DNA of 64,000 bases from Artocarpus heterophyllus (GCA_025403435.1 CM046345.1:3417052-3481051); one strand, 5' to 3'; positions 23,265 to 36,366 are shown, counted from the stretch's first letter. Made by a program: numbers and translations. Notes: generated from the letters alone by a model not told the origin.

Positions 23265-23512
23265 AAGAGACAAGAAAAGAAAATTACATGCTATACCACA
23301 CTTCAACAACATTATTTTTTTAATGTCACAAAAATTGATGCCACAATTTTTTTTTCTTGTTTTTTTTTTTTTCCTGATTTCCCCTTTCTCAATCTTCTCT
23401 CTCCGCCCAAATTCTCTCTCTCTCTTCTTTCACTATCTCTTTCTCCGCCTTCTTCTTCTTCATCATCTCTCTCTATCTCTCTCTCCTCTGTCTCTTTCCT
23501 CTAAGCGATAAC

Positions 23513-23998
23513 TGTTGGAAAATAATTTTTTATGTGGGCCTACATATGTAATTAAATGTGTTGTTTAATGTTATCTTAAAGTAAAGCCTAAATTAAAGTG
23601 ATATAATTAAAATAAAGTTAAAAGGCTTTATTTTTAGGTATTAATATAATATATGAGTTATTATTATTAATATTATATGTGTAGATACTAATTTATAATT
23701 TTTAGATTTTATGATGGGCAAAACTGAAAATACATTAATATAACTAAAGAAAGTTATTTATTCTGGTTATGGTCCCCAATTCATATGTATTATTCATTCA
23801 AAAATTTTTACAGAAATCCTGGTTCTCTGACATCCCATCTTCAGAAAGATTTCAAAGAAATACGTATAGAATTGGAAGGCAATAACCCACAACAATCAAG
23901 AATCATGAATCAAGGTTTGCTTCCGCAATTCAGATCGATTCTTCTCAATAATTTGATATGATGGATCTTGGTAGATCATGATAATTTAGTTTCTAACA
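23513..23998 (+). repeat. 5' LTR of Copia-2
   Basis: 486 bp, ending TTTCTAACA two bases before the PBS. It pairs with 29900-30377 and differs from it by scattered substitutions and small indels. Confidence 0.93.
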
Positions 23999-24000
23999 AG

Positions 24001-24012
24001 TGGCATCAGAGC
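24001..24012 (+). other. Primer binding site of Copia-2
   Basis: TGGCATCAGAGC, one base different from the usual TGGTATCAGAGC, directly downstream of the 5' LTR. Confidence 0.85.
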
Positions 24013-25408
24013 GATTTCATGTTGAATTGTTAAAAAATATTTTCTCAAAATTTTGGTTGAATTGTTCATAGAATACGTTACTGTATTCATGTGTGTATAT
24101 ATATATATATATGTAATTCAGGTTATCAATATATGCGTTAATATACATATATATGTTTTAAGCAAGTATTCGGTTTTAAGTTCGTTCAAGAAAATAATAC
24201 TAATGGCTGTCGTTTATGCATTAAATGAATCAAGGATACACGATTTCTTGAAATCGTTTATAATGCATTTGGTAAACCGTTAGATGACTGGAGGGAATCT
24301 TACTGCCATCGGCCATGAACTCCGGCCGAGACCATCAGGGCTCGCCGGAAAGGTAAAGCCGCGGCCTCTGGCCACTGCGAAGGAGAGAAATCAGTGGCCA
24401 AAAGCCACCGCATAAGGAAAACCAAAGGGAGGACGCTGGGCTGTTTCTGGGTTTCTTGGCCAGCGACGGGTGTGCCGCTGCCGCCGTCGGCGCTTTCTGA
24501 GCACGCCTGTCAGGCCGCTCCGGCTAGGGGGAAGGGGAACCGTGGCACAGGCTGCCGGCAAGACGCATCAGTTCGCTCTGGGTTGCCTCCCCTGCACGAC
24601 AACCGCTCGGCCCAGAGCGGTTGTGATCTGAAACGGGTCGTTTGGGCTCGTGAATCGTTAGACACCCAGGGACGCAACCCCTGGGTGACCAGACCTAAAA
24701 AAAATAAAAAAAGGAAGGATAATTTGTTACACGAGCCCAAGAAGCCCATAAGGGCCCGTGACCAGCTAGAAACCCAGGGGCTCAACCCCTGGGTGACCTG
24801 AATAAATAAATAAATAAATAAGAGGGTATGGGTTAGGACTGGGTTGGGTCAACCTGACCCGATCCACTTTTGACCCAATCAGTCAACAGTCAACATTGAA
24901 TTTGACCGTTGACTTTGATTTTTTTGGGTTAATTTTTTGGTGCAACTTTAAAATTCAAATTGTGTTTTTAGATTATTAATATTATCAAATTAATTGATTG
25001 AATCAATAAGCTGCCAAAGTAGCCTATTTTGTGGATGTTAATTAATTTGTGATATTAAGATGGTTGTGTAAATTTAATTCATGTAAATATTAATCGGCCC
25101 AAAGGAAGCTTAATATTTGGCCGAATTAAACTCATACCTGTGATGATAAATATGTAACAATTATATGGTTAATTTTTAGCATATAAATAATAAGTAGATC
25201 CAAAGATTAACTTATTATTTGATATGATTTATTGTTAATATTTGATCACTACACCAAGAATACCACTTACAAGTTAATATTTCTGTCCAAAGACTAAATA
25301 TTAATGTTGTTGTAGGTTTCTTGTGATGGGATTAACCATTGTTTGAATTTTATTGGTTGTTATATGTGAACTCTTATGTGAATATGTGATTTTATTCTTT
25401 GTTCAGCT
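24013..25408 (+). other. Long leader of Copia-2 with a GC-rich insert and two strong hairpins
   Basis: The segment at about 24300-24800 is conspicuously GC-rich in an AT-rich element and is open for 135 codons (24394-24801, +), but has no recognisable domain. Two near-identical inverted repeats occur: 24664-24686 and the perfect ACCCAGGGG-CTCAA-CCCCTGGGT at 24772-24794. They may be RNA structures (packaging or translation signals) or part of a captured gene fragment. Confidence 0.55.
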
Positions 25409-26200
25409 ATAGCATCATCTTCCTTGATATCTGGGAGTGTTAATTTCATTCCTATGCTGAATGAGACCAACTTCAAGGACTGGAAAGAGAATGTGTTAAT
25501 CGTTCTCGGTTGCCTAGATCTAGACTTGGCCATAAGGATTGAACGTCCCATTATTACGGATTCTATTTCTACTGAGGATAAAAAGAAACTTGAAAGATGG
25601 GATCGTTCTAACCGAATGAGTCTGATGATCATTAAGAGAGGCATTCCAGAAGTCTTCAGGGGCACTGTACCTGATGAGGTCACTACAGCCAAAGGTTTTC
25701 TTGAGGCTATTGAGAAATGTTTTGCAAAGAATGATAAGGCTGAAAGAAGCACGCTTTTAGCGAGCTTGATTTCAATGAGGTACAAAGCAAAAGGAAACAT
25801 AAGGGAGTACATCATGGAGATGTCTCATCTGGCTTCAAAATTAAAGACACTAGATTTGAAAATTTCTGAGGACCTTCTAGTGCATCTTGTCTTGATTTCT
25901 CTACCTGTACAATTCAGCCAATTCAAGATCAGTTACAACTGCCAGAAAGAGAAATGGACTCTTAATGAGTTAATTTCTTATAGTGTGCAAGAGGAAGAAA
26001 GACTGAAGCAAGAAAAGACTGAAAGTACTCACTTGGCTAACACCTCTAAGGACAAGAAGAAGAAAAGAAAGAAGAGTAATGAAGCTGCTAAAGGTTAGCA
26101 CAAAAGAAACAAGATAAGGATAAAAATGATGAAGATGTTACTTGTTACTTTTGTGGTAAACCTGGACACATGAAGAAGGTCTGCACCAAGTATCATGCTT
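25409..26200 (+). pseudogene. gag: Copia-2 gag, broken
   Basis: This is the copia Gag domain, with FIPMLNETNFKDWKENVL near its start and a helical gag region up to about 25970, followed by a Lys-rich tail (KDKKKKRKKS). No ATG is in frame at the expected start; the position before ASSS is an ATA codon (25409-25411). A TAG at 26096-26098 ends this frame. The zinc knuckle (CYFCGKPGHMKKVC, 26143-26184) lies in another frame, so a one-base shift separates it from the main domain. Confidence 0.85.
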
Positions 26201-29200
26201 GGCGTGCAAAGAAAGTTATGCTTCTTAATTTGGTTTGTTCTGAGGTTAATTTAACTTCAGTGCCTAAACACACTTGGTGGATTGATTCAGGTGCCACTAC
26301 TCATATAAGTGTGTCTATGCAGGGTTGCCTCAGCTGCCGAAAGCCAATTGATGCTGAAAGATTCATTTATGTGGGAGATGGCAAATCGGTACAAGTTGAA
26401 GCAATAAGGCATTTTAGGTTATTGTTAAGTTCTGGTTATTATTTGGATTTGAAAGATACTTTTGTTGTATCGTCGTTTAGGCAGAATTTAATTTCTATTT
26501 CTACTTTAGATAAATCTGGATACTACTGTTCATTTGAAAATAGTTAGTTTAGTTTTTCCTTAAATTCAAATGTTATTGGTACCGGTTCTTTATCATTACA
26601 AGATAACCTATATCTGCTTGATACAATTGCTTCTTATAATGAAACCTTGCATGTTAGTTCTCGTAGCATAAAACGTAAATTAACCGATGAGAATTCTGCT
26701 GTATTATGGCATAAGCGATTAGGACATATTTCATGGAAAAGGATGGAAAGGCTTGTGTTAGATGGAATTCTTAATTCCCTTGATTTTACAAATTTTGAAA
26801 TCTATGTTAGTTGTACTAAAGGAAAACAAGCAAACAAAAAGGGATTGGGTGCCAATAAAGCTACGGAAGTCTTAGAATTGATACATACGGATATTTGTGG
26901 ACCATTTCTTATGGCTTTATGGAATGATCAACAATATTTTATATTGTTCATAGACGATTACTCCTGGTATGTATATCTCATACATGAGAAGTCACCGATT
27001 TTGGATGTGTTCAAGTCATATAAGGCTAAGATTGAGCTTCAACTCAGCAAAAGAATTAAGGGCATCAGATCTGACCATGGTGGTGAGTACTACGACAGAT
27101 ATGATGGATCAGGTGAACAACATCCAGGACCTTTTGCTAAATTCCTAGAAGAATGCGGGATAGTTCCTCAATATACCATGCCAGGTTCACCTAGCATGAA
27201 TGGTGTAGCTGAAAGACAAAACTGGACACTTAAGGACATGGTGAGGAGTATGATTTTTCATTCCACCTTACTTGAATCCCTCTAGGGTGAAGCACTCAAG
27301 ACTGCAGCTTATATTCTCAATAGAGTACCAACAAAGGCAGCAGCCAAAACACCTTATGAGCTTTGGGCTGGCAAAAGGCCTAGTCTGAAGCATTTACATA
27401 CTTGGGGTTGTCTAGCAGAGGCAAGACCTTATAGACCAAAGGAAAGAAATTAGACTCCAAGACAGTGAGTTGCTATTTTATTGGTTACTCTGAACGGTCA
27501 AGGGGTTACAAATTTTATGATCCCACTACTAAGGCTATTTTTAAGTCTGGAATTGCAACATTCTTTGAGGATGTTGAGTTTGGTGGGAGAAATAAGGTTA
27601 GAGACTTTGTCTTTGAGGATGAATTTGATCATGTTCCTCTTGTTCAAGAGGGATTGGTTCCTATTCCCATAATTGCTTTTGATAATGTTCAGGCTTCTAT
27701 CCCTGACATTGATCAAGTTGCACATCAAGAACAACCAGACATAGTCATTCAACCCCTTTAGGTACAAACTCAACAACCTCAAGAACCAGAACCTCAGGAA
27801 CTTGCGTCATTAAGGAGATCCACTAGAGAGAGAAGAAGTGCTATTCCAGATAATTACATAGTATTTCTCCAAGAACATGAGGAAAGTGTTGGATTGATGG
27901 ATGATGATCCGATCAATGTCTGTCAAACCATGCATAGTTTAAACTCTCGAAAGTGGATGGATGCCATGAAAGATGAGATAAAGTCTATGAAGGACAATGA
28001 TGTTTGCGATCTCGTTCCATCACTGGAAGGTGTAAAGCCCATTGGTTGTAAATGAATATTTAAAACCAAAAGGGATTCGAAGGGTAATGTAGAGCAATAT
28101 AAGGCACGTCTTATCGCTAAAGGCTTTACTCAAAAGGAAAGCATTGATTATAAAGGGACTTTCTCTCTGGTTTCAATGAAAGACTCTTTTAGGACAATTA
28201 TGACACTTGTAGCATATTTTGATCTTGAGCTACATCAGATGGATGTTAAGACGACGTTTTTAAATGGTGACATCGATGAAACGATCTATATGGTATAGCC
28301 AAAAAACTTTGAGTCAGGAGACCCAAAGAAGATGGTATACAAATTAAAGAAATCCATCTATAGGCTTAAGCAAGCTTTTCGTCAATGTTATTACAAATTT
28401 CATCAAGTGATAGTCTCATTTGGTTTCGAGATGAACACTGTAGATGACTGTATATACCATAAGTTCAGTGGGAGTAAGTGTATTCTCCTGGTGTTGTATG
28501 TTGACGACATACTGCTTGCCACCAGTGATATAGGTTTGTTGCACGAAACCAAGAGATTTTTATCAAAGAAATTTAAAATGAAAGATCTTAGTGACGCCTC
28601 TTTTGTGTTAGGAATTAAAATACACCAAGATCGCTCTCGGGGTATACTTGGGTTATTACAAAAGAGCTATATCGAAAATGTGCTTAAAAGATTTAGCATG
28701 CAAGATTGTAAACTAGGTGATACCCCTGTGGCTAAAGGAGATAAGTTCAGTTTAAGTCGGTGTCCTAAGAACGACCTTGAGGTTAAGGAAATAGAAAAGA
28801 TCCCATATGCATCAGCTGTTGGGAGTCTAATGTATGCTCAAGTTTGTACTTGTCTGGATATAGCATACATTGTTGGATTGTTGGGCAAATTTTTGAGTAA
28901 CCCTGGATTGGATCATTAGAAAGCAGCCAAACGGGTTATGCGATATTTACATAGAACAAAAGGTTACATGTTTACATATAGAAGGTCAGACCAACTTGAG
29001 ATCATTGGTTATTCGAATTCAAATTTTGCTGGATGTCAAGATAGTCGTCGATCCACTTCGGGCTATATTTATCTGCTTGCTGGAGGAGCTATTTCTTAGA
29101 GGAGTGCTAAGCAGTCACTCATAGCTTCTTCCACTATGGAGGCAGAATTTATAGCATGTTATGAGGCATCCAATCATGGAATATGGCTGCAAAACTTTGT

Positions 29201-29459
29201 CACTGGGCTGCGAATTGTGAAAAGTATAGAAAGACCACTTAAGTTGCTTTGTAACAATAAATCTGCATTCTTATATTCCAACAACAACAGGAGCTCTTCA
29301 AAGTCAAAACATATAGAGATTAAGTTTCTTGTTGTTAAAGAAAGAGTTCAGAGTGGTCAGGAGTCTATAAAGCATATTGGTGCAAACTCTATGATTGCGG
29401 ATCCACTTACAAAATGTCTACCACCCAAGTCTTTCATGAGCACATTGCTCATATCGGTA
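26201..29459 (+). pseudogene. pol: Copia-2 pol: protease, integrase, RT, RNase H with multiple lesions
   Basis: Protease is DSGATTH from 26284. GAG-pre-integrase has LWHKRLGH (about 26704). Integrase shows HTDICGP (about 26883), IDDYS (about 26951), SDHGGEY (about 27070) and NGVAERQN (about 27198). Reverse transcriptase spans about 27957-28720 with YVDD at 28497-28508. RNase H starts around STMEAEF (29130) and ends near KCLPPK (about 29420). Stops at 26545, 27283 and 27759, others in the RT, and a frame change between integrase and RT prevent expression. RNase H lies in the same frame as the RT. Confidence 0.9.
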
Positions 29460-29888
29460 TTTAGTTACTTGATGATATGTAGTTTTAGTGGAAGTTTGTA
29501 TTTGAATGCTAATTTTCTTTATATATAGACATTGTGTGTTTGTATATGTTTTCTACAGAAATAAAGAACACAGTTTACTTACACTCTGATTTTGGTACGG
29601 TTTTGATCTCATTCATATATAAGGTTGGACCAGTTGGAAATAGACATGTTTAGATCACTTTGCATGTAATTTCCATGCTACACATCCATACTTGATCTAT
29701 GTCATTTGGTTATATCGATAAGTGTGATCATTGATGGGTCTAGTCACGTTATATTTGTGACAAATACCGCTTTGGTTCTATGTTGGTATGATCAATGGAC
29801 GAGATTGTTCAGGAATACCCTTATATGTGATAGCAAAAGTTGAGCTCATTAAGGTAAACACATTTCTGCAAAGTAACATATGTGACCC

Positions 29889-29898
29889 AAGTGGGAGA
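29889..29898 (+). other. Polypurine tract of Copia-2
   Basis: AAGTGGGAGA just before the 3' LTR at 29900. Confidence 0.85.
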
Positions 29899-29899
29899 T

Positions 29900-30377
29900 T
29901 GTTGGAAAATAATTTTTTATGTGGGCCTACATATGTAATTAAATGTGTTGTTTAATGTTATCTTAAGGTAAAGCCTAAATTAAAGTGATATAATTAAGAT
30001 AAAGTTAAAAGGCTTTATTTTTAGGTATTAATATAATGTATGGGTTATTGTTATTAACATTATTTGTGTAGATACCAATTTGTAATTTCTAGATTTTATG
30101 ATGGGCAAAACTGAAAATACATTAAAATAACTAAAAAAAGTTATTTATTCTAGTTATGGTCCCCAATTCATATGTATTATTCATTCAGAAATTTTTACAG
30201 AAATCCTACTTCTCTGACATCCCATCTTCAAAAAGGTTTCAAAGGAATACATATAGAATTGGAAGGCAATAACCCATAACAATCATGAATCAAGGTACGC
30301 TTCCACAATTTAGATCGATTCTTCTTAATAATTTGACATGATAGATCCTGGTAGATCATGATAATTTGGTTACTACA
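29900..30377 (+). repeat. 3' LTR of Copia-2
   Basis: 478 bp, beginning TGTTGGAAAATAA and ending TTACTACA, followed by the ATAAC duplication. Confidence 0.93.
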
Positions 30378-30382
30378 ATAAC

Positions 30383-31283
30383 GACCTTCACCGGAGATGG
30401 AGCCTCGCCACCAAACATCAAGCCTCGCCAATCTCTCTCTCAACGATTGGACTTAGAGCAACTTGTATGCAACAAACGAGTTCGCATCAACGCCGAAGAT
30501 TTTGCACCGTTGCCAAAATCTGTTAGAATTTGTCTCTCATCCTTCTTCTTCGTTTGTCTTTCACTCTACAACACAAGATCTGCCATTACCAAAGACCGAC
30601 CAAGCCATTCAGATCTATGATGAAGCTCCGAAAAAGCACCGAAACAAGCTATTCAGATCTGTGACAAAGATCCAGCAAAGCTTGACCCTAGAGTTGCAGT
30701 CGAAGTCATTGATCAGAGGTCTATAGATCATATTGTGGATCTTTTTGTTGTTTCACTTTTTTTTTTTTGTGTGTGTTGTTGTGGTGGTGGTTTTGTTGGA
30801 TATAAGTCCTATGGTTTTGGATTTTTTTTATAGTTTTGTTGTTATTGTTATGGTGCTTTTTTATTGTAAGTCTTGTTTTTAGCCATCGACGATGTAGTCA
30901 GAGCAGGAGATGGGCCAGCAATGGCGAGGAGCGAGAGAAAGAAAGAGGTACGAGAAAAAAATAGATAAAATTTTTTTTTCAAAAAATGTATTGGAGGGAC
31001 ATTTCAAACCCTCAAAATATCAAGACAAAAAAAAAAATGTCCCAAAGGGACGTCAAAATGTCTTGAAGACATTTCAAAATATGGAAATGTCATAGCGGGA
31101 AATATGGAAATGTCCTAGAGAGACATGTGAGAGGTGGAATGTTCTAGCAGGATATGTTGAAATTTCCCAGCAAGACATGTAGAACTATTTTTTTTTTTTT
31201 TTGTGGCATAAGAACATTTTATATCTTGTGGCATAAATAAAAATAGAGTCTAAAAAAGTGGCATTTATATGAATTACCTAAAA
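30383..31283. other. Right part of the Mutator-like host of Copia-2; gene-fragment-like
   Basis: The first 350 bp are GC-richer and open in two overlapping frames (30366-30620 and 30463-30726) with no recognised domain. The segment at 30950-31190 has tandem-like repeats of AAATGTC and GACATTT words. It continues 23274-23512 when Copia-2 is removed. Confidence 0.45.
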
Positions 31284-31395
31284 AAGAGACAAATCAAGGT
31301 TTTTTGGCTTTCAAATTAAACAAAATTAGCATCCCAAAATTAATTTTCAACCAAAAAAAGACTAAGGGCCCGTTTATTTTGTGTATTAACTGGTC

Positions 31396-33555
31396 TGTCA
31401 CGCCCCGGAGTACGGGAGGTGACGTGGCGGATTATTTGAATTAATTAAAAGAGAATTTAATTAAAAATCGAGAGTTTAAGGGGTTGAATTGAGTATAAGA
31501 TGTGGAGTTCATTAAAACACTTTATAGAGAGTTCATATACATTAGACAATTTAAAACATTAAGCGAATAAATATTAAAATAATAAAGCCGTGAGTATGGG
31601 TCCCACAGACCCACAACTTGTGCACACACATGGTACTGACAATATTATAAATACAATCACAGTCCAAGATACAAATAAAGTTAAAATCTTACATGCCTTA
31701 ATTAAATGGTACAAAAGATAAATTAGTCATTCTATTGCTCCTGAGTTCGGTCCGAAGAATCCTCTCCAAACCTAAATGGAAAACCACCTAGAGGGGGAAA
31801 ATTTAAAACAAATAAAACGTGAGCGAAAGGCTCAGTAGGACTATGTTTTATAAAATAATTTAATTTAAAGGAACATTTCATTATTCAGGAATTTTTTTAA
31901 AAGAAACCTTGAATAAATAAATAGATAAATAAATAAACAATTTTAAGTAAAACCATTCTTACCCAAAACAGTTTACTTGGATAACCAGAAATGTCATTTT
32001 CTTTTTCCTAGGCAAACCATAATAATATCACCACCGTAGTGGCCCAGCTGGGTTTCGGGACCTGTCCCTAAGGCCGATCGCTACACGACCCGATCTCTGA
32101 TATGGCATCATGTCTATATGTTTATTATCATTATCATTCAAACCCAATTACCGAGTGTTGTCATTTACATTCATTATGAAATTCATTTCAGTTCACGGTA
32201 TATCAAAATATAACCGATAAATTCATTTTCAAACAATCGTTGAAAACATTTTAATAGAAATCCTTTTCAAAGCCAAATCATTTCAAAACCAAGCTACCAA
32301 AGAAATAGGGTAGAAGTCCTACCTCAATACTCGTGCCGATGCCCCACACCGAAATCCCGGTCCGCTATATGTTAGCTCGCGGAACCACGAACGATCCTAG
32401 ATACAAACTAAGTCGGTCAATATCTAGTTCAAGACATTCTATGTTACTAAATCATTTCATGATGTCCTAGGGTGCCATTTGTTTCATTAAAATCATTCTA
32501 TAAGGTTGGAATTTAAATCAGGGTTCAAAACAGTGAAAACGGGTAAAAATCACAAAATTTTCCATGCCTCGGTCGGCCTGCCAGACTCCCTGCTTCGGCC
32601 TGCCGAAAGTCAGGTCCAGTTGATTGGTCATTTCCCCAAGTTCGGCCTGCCGGACGAAAGAACACCGGCCTGCCGATCCCTATTTCGGCCTGTCGAATTG
32701 GGAAAACCCAGAAATCCCAGCCACGGGTTTCTCGATGCCCAAAATTCAAATCTTGATTCTAACGTGTTTTTCTCAATTCCCAGGCATAGAAAACAATCAT
32801 AGTTGATAGAAAAACATACTAGGACATGTTTGGACTCATTTAAACAAGATTTAAACTCAAAAATCTCAAACATCTGAAAACGAGAAAATATGGAGAAAAA
32901 TGAAAAATCTTGAATTCAATCTGTTTTTCTTCAATCTAAGCTTAGATTCTAGGTGTTCTAAGTTCATTTAACTCAAATCCAAGGTTTTCTAAGCTTAAAC
33001 AAACCTAGATTTTAAAAATGCACAAAATTAAAAATTTTGGAAAAAGTTTAGAAATTTCAAAACTAACCCTGAATCGAAGCTTCAATCCGCGTTCTCGGTT
33101 GCTGAATCACGTCCCCGAGCTTCCTCCTTGCTAACCCGAAGCTTGGATTCGAATTTGATTCAAAATTTTGAGAGAAAATTTGAGAGAGAGGAGAGGAAAC
33201 CGAGAGGGAGAGTCACAGGAGAGAGGAGAGAGAGTGAGAGCTGAGAGAGTGAAGAGAGAGAGGGAGAGAAAGGGAATAAATAGAGAAAAAATGTGGACGA
33301 TTTTACTGTGCGAAACCATGTGCCGCCCACGGTTTTATAAAATGGACTATTTTTAACATTTTGCAAATTGTTGTGTTTTAAAACTCAAAACATTATTTTT
33401 AAAACAATATAAAATCATTTGAATTCATCAAATTAACAAAACAACCAAAAATTCAAAATCCAACCAAATAATCTAATTAATGTTAAACATTAATTATGGC
33501 ACACTAATTTATCATTTATATTACATTAACATTAAATAAATTTCGGGGCGTTACA
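31396..33555 (-). mobile_element. Solo LTR of a gypsy-like element (2160 bp)
   Basis: It starts TGTCACGCCCC, ends GGGGCGTTACA and is flanked by TGGTC at 31391-31395 and 33556-33560. No internal region or second LTR is present, so it arose by LTR-LTR recombination. The - strand orientation is inferred from a CTACTGAGC...GCTCA block shared with the LOG-carrying element's LTR in its sense direction. The CGGCCTGCCG words at about 32573-32700 are repeated inside it. The solo LTR interrupts a MITE-like repeat (left part from about 31367). Confidence 0.88.
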
Positions 33556-33822
33556 TGGTCTTTGGACAAAATTTTAGATTAGACTTGGATACGTATTTGA
33601 TAGCATAAATATTAGAATCTCAATTGAATATCAATTGAGTTTTGAGTGCCATATTTGAGTTTTGGTCCTCTTAAATTTACAAGGTTTGAATCCAAATGCT
33701 ACAGTATAGATCGCCTCTTTTAGCTTTTCTCTCTGCTATATACTTAGGGAAAAAATATCATAACTTCTTCTTTTGATATCTGACTGAGACGATCATTCTT
33801 TCATTACATTCAAACTAGGGGA
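33556..33822 (+). repeat. Remainder of the MITE-like repeat M interrupted by the solo LTR
   Basis: TTTGGACAAAATTTTAGATT and the following ~250 bp match the right-hand continuation of the copy at 52285-55190 (54706 onward). The left part of this copy starts GGGCCCGTTTATTTTG at about 31370. Its normal right end is missing. Confidence 0.65.
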
Positions 33823-34690
33823 GAAAATACTCAAAATTTGTATTCAATATCAATATTCTTATCTTCTTACAATGGATTAAAAAAGATATTTATAGCCCTC
33901 TAACGAAATAATACAAATAACAATAAATTAATAATAAAATAAAACTAAAATATTAAAAATATATATATTATAGTTATAATCTCCCTCTATCATCATCGTC
34001 AGGGAAGAACCCAACGTGTGTATACGAAATGAAATGACCTGAAAGACAACGAACAACCTTTTTTTACTATTCATGTCGGCCCTTTAGATCTTTAAACTCC
34101 TTAATCCTTTATTGACACAAAAAGACGCAGACTTAATTACGCCAGACATAAGTATAATTAATTAAGTTCCGTTAACATACATAGATTTTTAAGAGAGGAT
34201 ACAACTGACAAAATTAAGGAATTCACAAACATCTCAGCTAGGTTAGCAACAAAACATGCATTGAAAACTAGGATACCATAATAATAATAACAATTCTTAT
34301 TGATATAATATTGTTATAAGAGGGTTGGGGATAGATATGCAATTTATCAACACTAACGTCGTCGAACAAAAAAAAAAAAAAACATGCATGAAGGGATATT
34401 GCAACGTTAAGCATCTTGTCTTAAATAATCCTAAAATTTACAATGCTAATGTATGTTTCTTTTTTTTTTTTTTTTGGGAAACTTGTAACGTTGCAAAAAT
34501 TATGGAGTATAATTAATTAATTAAGTAGACTAATTATGTATTATTTGTGTGCCAAATCAAAATTTCGTTAATCTTTTTATGATTTACGTATTTGAAAATA
34601 TGGATTTGGTCACTTTTGATCATTTTTAGAAATTTTGTTTTTGATAATCAAATTTTTGAGAAATTACATTTTTGCCCTTGATTTAAAAAA
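33823..34690. repeat. Dispersed repeat R, copy 1
   Basis: It is collinear with 51254-52130: both carry GGAGAGAAAATACTC-like starts, AAGACGCAGACTTAATTACG, a CTAGGTTAGCAAC block and TTGGGAAATTACATTTTTGCC-like ends. A third, shorter match lies at 58280-59000. It has no ORF. Confidence 0.75.
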
Positions 34691-36073
34691 AACGAGAATC
34701 TTCATCAAAGACCAGCTGTAAGGTCAGCTTTGCCCACTGATTTTAAGGCTTTCCAAAAGTCTGTTAATTTCGGTTTGTTGATGACTTTAGTTGGAGAAAT
34801 TTGGATTTAACGACTTAAGATTTGAGGTTTTTTCTCTCTATTTTGAATTCTTTTTATTTAACTTAAGATTCTTGTGAGTTTTAATTAACTTGTTGAAATT
34901 TCTTTGTGCGTACTTTATTTTTTTTTAGTTTATATGGCTGTTGAGTGTGTAAAAATGTTCCACATATTTTTGTATATTGGATTTGAAGATTAACTTTCAT
35001 CTGTAATCGTCTATTTTGACGCCTTATGAAATTTGAATTTGTTATGACTTTTGAATGACATTTTTGAGTTTTTATAATAATTTGTTGGCCAGCAGAGGTT
35101 AGATACCGTAAAAGTTCAAGTTAATTACAGTTATTTTGAATCTGTTGTAACTATACTGTACAACTTATTATGGAGTCAGTTTTAGTGTTATAATATTTTT
35201 TAGAAAAGTTTTATACATGAATCGTTTTTATTGTTTTTATGGACATTTAAGCCCTTAGGAAATAGATATTTTATTTTTATTATTGTTTTTCAAGACCATT
35301 TATCAGGTATTCCGTATTAGATTTATGAAAATCCAAAAGTTAATTATTTTACGTTGATTTTTATTAATCATGTCCTCCATTTTCGGGTTATGACAAAATA
35401 CTAATGCATGGCTAATATTACAAAAAAAAAAAAAAAAAAAAAATCTTCTTCTCAAAAAATAAATAAATAAAGAAATCGATAATCAAAATTACGTAACTCT
35501 TACACATTTGTTACGTCTACCTGTTTTAGTTAACTTTGTCGTCTGGACAGCCGTGTCTGTGCAAATATTTGACTTCTCAGTCCTTGCAATACTACTGGTT
35601 CTCTATACATAACAGAAGAACTTTACATGGAGAATAATAAACGACCAACCATACCCGGTTCCCAAACAAACAGTTATGCTTGATAAACTTCTGCCACGTA
35701 CGAGTCTATCCAGTGGATATGAAAGCAAAATCCTGTCTATACAAAATCTTGTGTGTGTGTATACATATATATATATATGCTTTTTCTTAGATACTTGAAT
35801 AAATAATTTAATGTTCGAATGGAAAATCTAGGTGCAGCCGTTTGACTAGTCTGGCATACAAAACATGACTTACTGTCATTTTAAATTGGAAAATTCAATT
35901 GATAAAAATCTTTTTCATCTCATCTTGTAACCACTCCTTACAAAATCAAAGACCCTGGTTTAATATATAATATATTTTTTAATCTGATTTCTTAATAATA
36001 GGATTTAAATAGAATTGGTCTTTTATGTCAGTTACTATTATTTTACCATGTGTACGTGTATTTGAAAAGTACA
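34691..36073. other. Intergenic, no gene seen
   Basis: AT-rich. It contains a poly(A) run at about 35420-35442 and TG/TA microsatellites at about 35751-35778. No ORF or known element was identified. Confidence 0.5.
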
Positions 36074-36366
36074 TGTTAGGAAGCTATAAATCCAGTTAGT
36101 TAGTTAGTTACAATTAGTTTTGATATGTTGTAGTTTGTTATAAAGTCGGTTAACCTCCAGTTAACTATGGTAAACCATCAGAAGACCTTGGTTAGTTCTC
36201 AATGGGTTACAAATGTAAGGAACTTGTATAAAAACAATGTGTAGCGATGTAATACAAGAACACTAAGAAACTATACAACAAAAACTTCACCAAAATTTCT
36301 CAATCTTTCGTTTGTTTTCTTTATCTGTTCTTCTCTAATTCCTTCACACAAGATCAAATTCTTATA
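36074..36366 (+). repeat. 5' LTR of Copia-3
   Basis: 293 bp, including a GTTAGTTAGTTA run and a CTTGTATAAAAACAATG promoter-like TATA region around 36222-36240. It ends directly at the PBS. Confidence 0.93.

Larger units (their letters stand above)
23513..30377 (+). mobile_element. Copia-2: decayed Ty1/copia retrotransposon
   Basis: LTRs at 23513-23998 and 29900-30377 start TGTTGGAAAA and end ACA. The target duplication is ATAAC (23508-23512, 30378-30382). PBS, gag, protease, integrase, RT, RNase H and PPT are in copia order on the + strand. Many stops and at least two frameshifts make it inactive. Confidence 0.95.
23265..31292. mobile_element. Probable Mutator-like (non-autonomous) element, split by Copia-2
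   Basis: AAGAGACAA at 23265-23273 is repeated exactly at 31284-31292, the 9-bp duplication size of Mutator-like elements. Just inside, the ends are imperfect inverted repeats sharing AATT-CAT...CCAC, a T-rich run and a GCCACA word (GATGCCACA left, TATGCCACA right after reverse complementing). Removing Copia-2 leaves about 1.14 kb with a CT-rich, UTR-like left part and a GC-richer right part, as in gene-fragment-carrying MULEs. No transposase is present. Confidence 0.5.

Noticed and set aside
23212..23511. 99-aa ORF rich in Leu/Ser/Phe on the + strand
   Set aside because: It is produced by a CT-rich microsatellite-like tract and is best explained as a UTR-like part of the Mutator-like element.
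25360..25815. 151-aa ORF on the - strand across Copia-2 gag
   Set aside because: The + strand frame encodes a recognisable Gag; the antisense frame has no domain.
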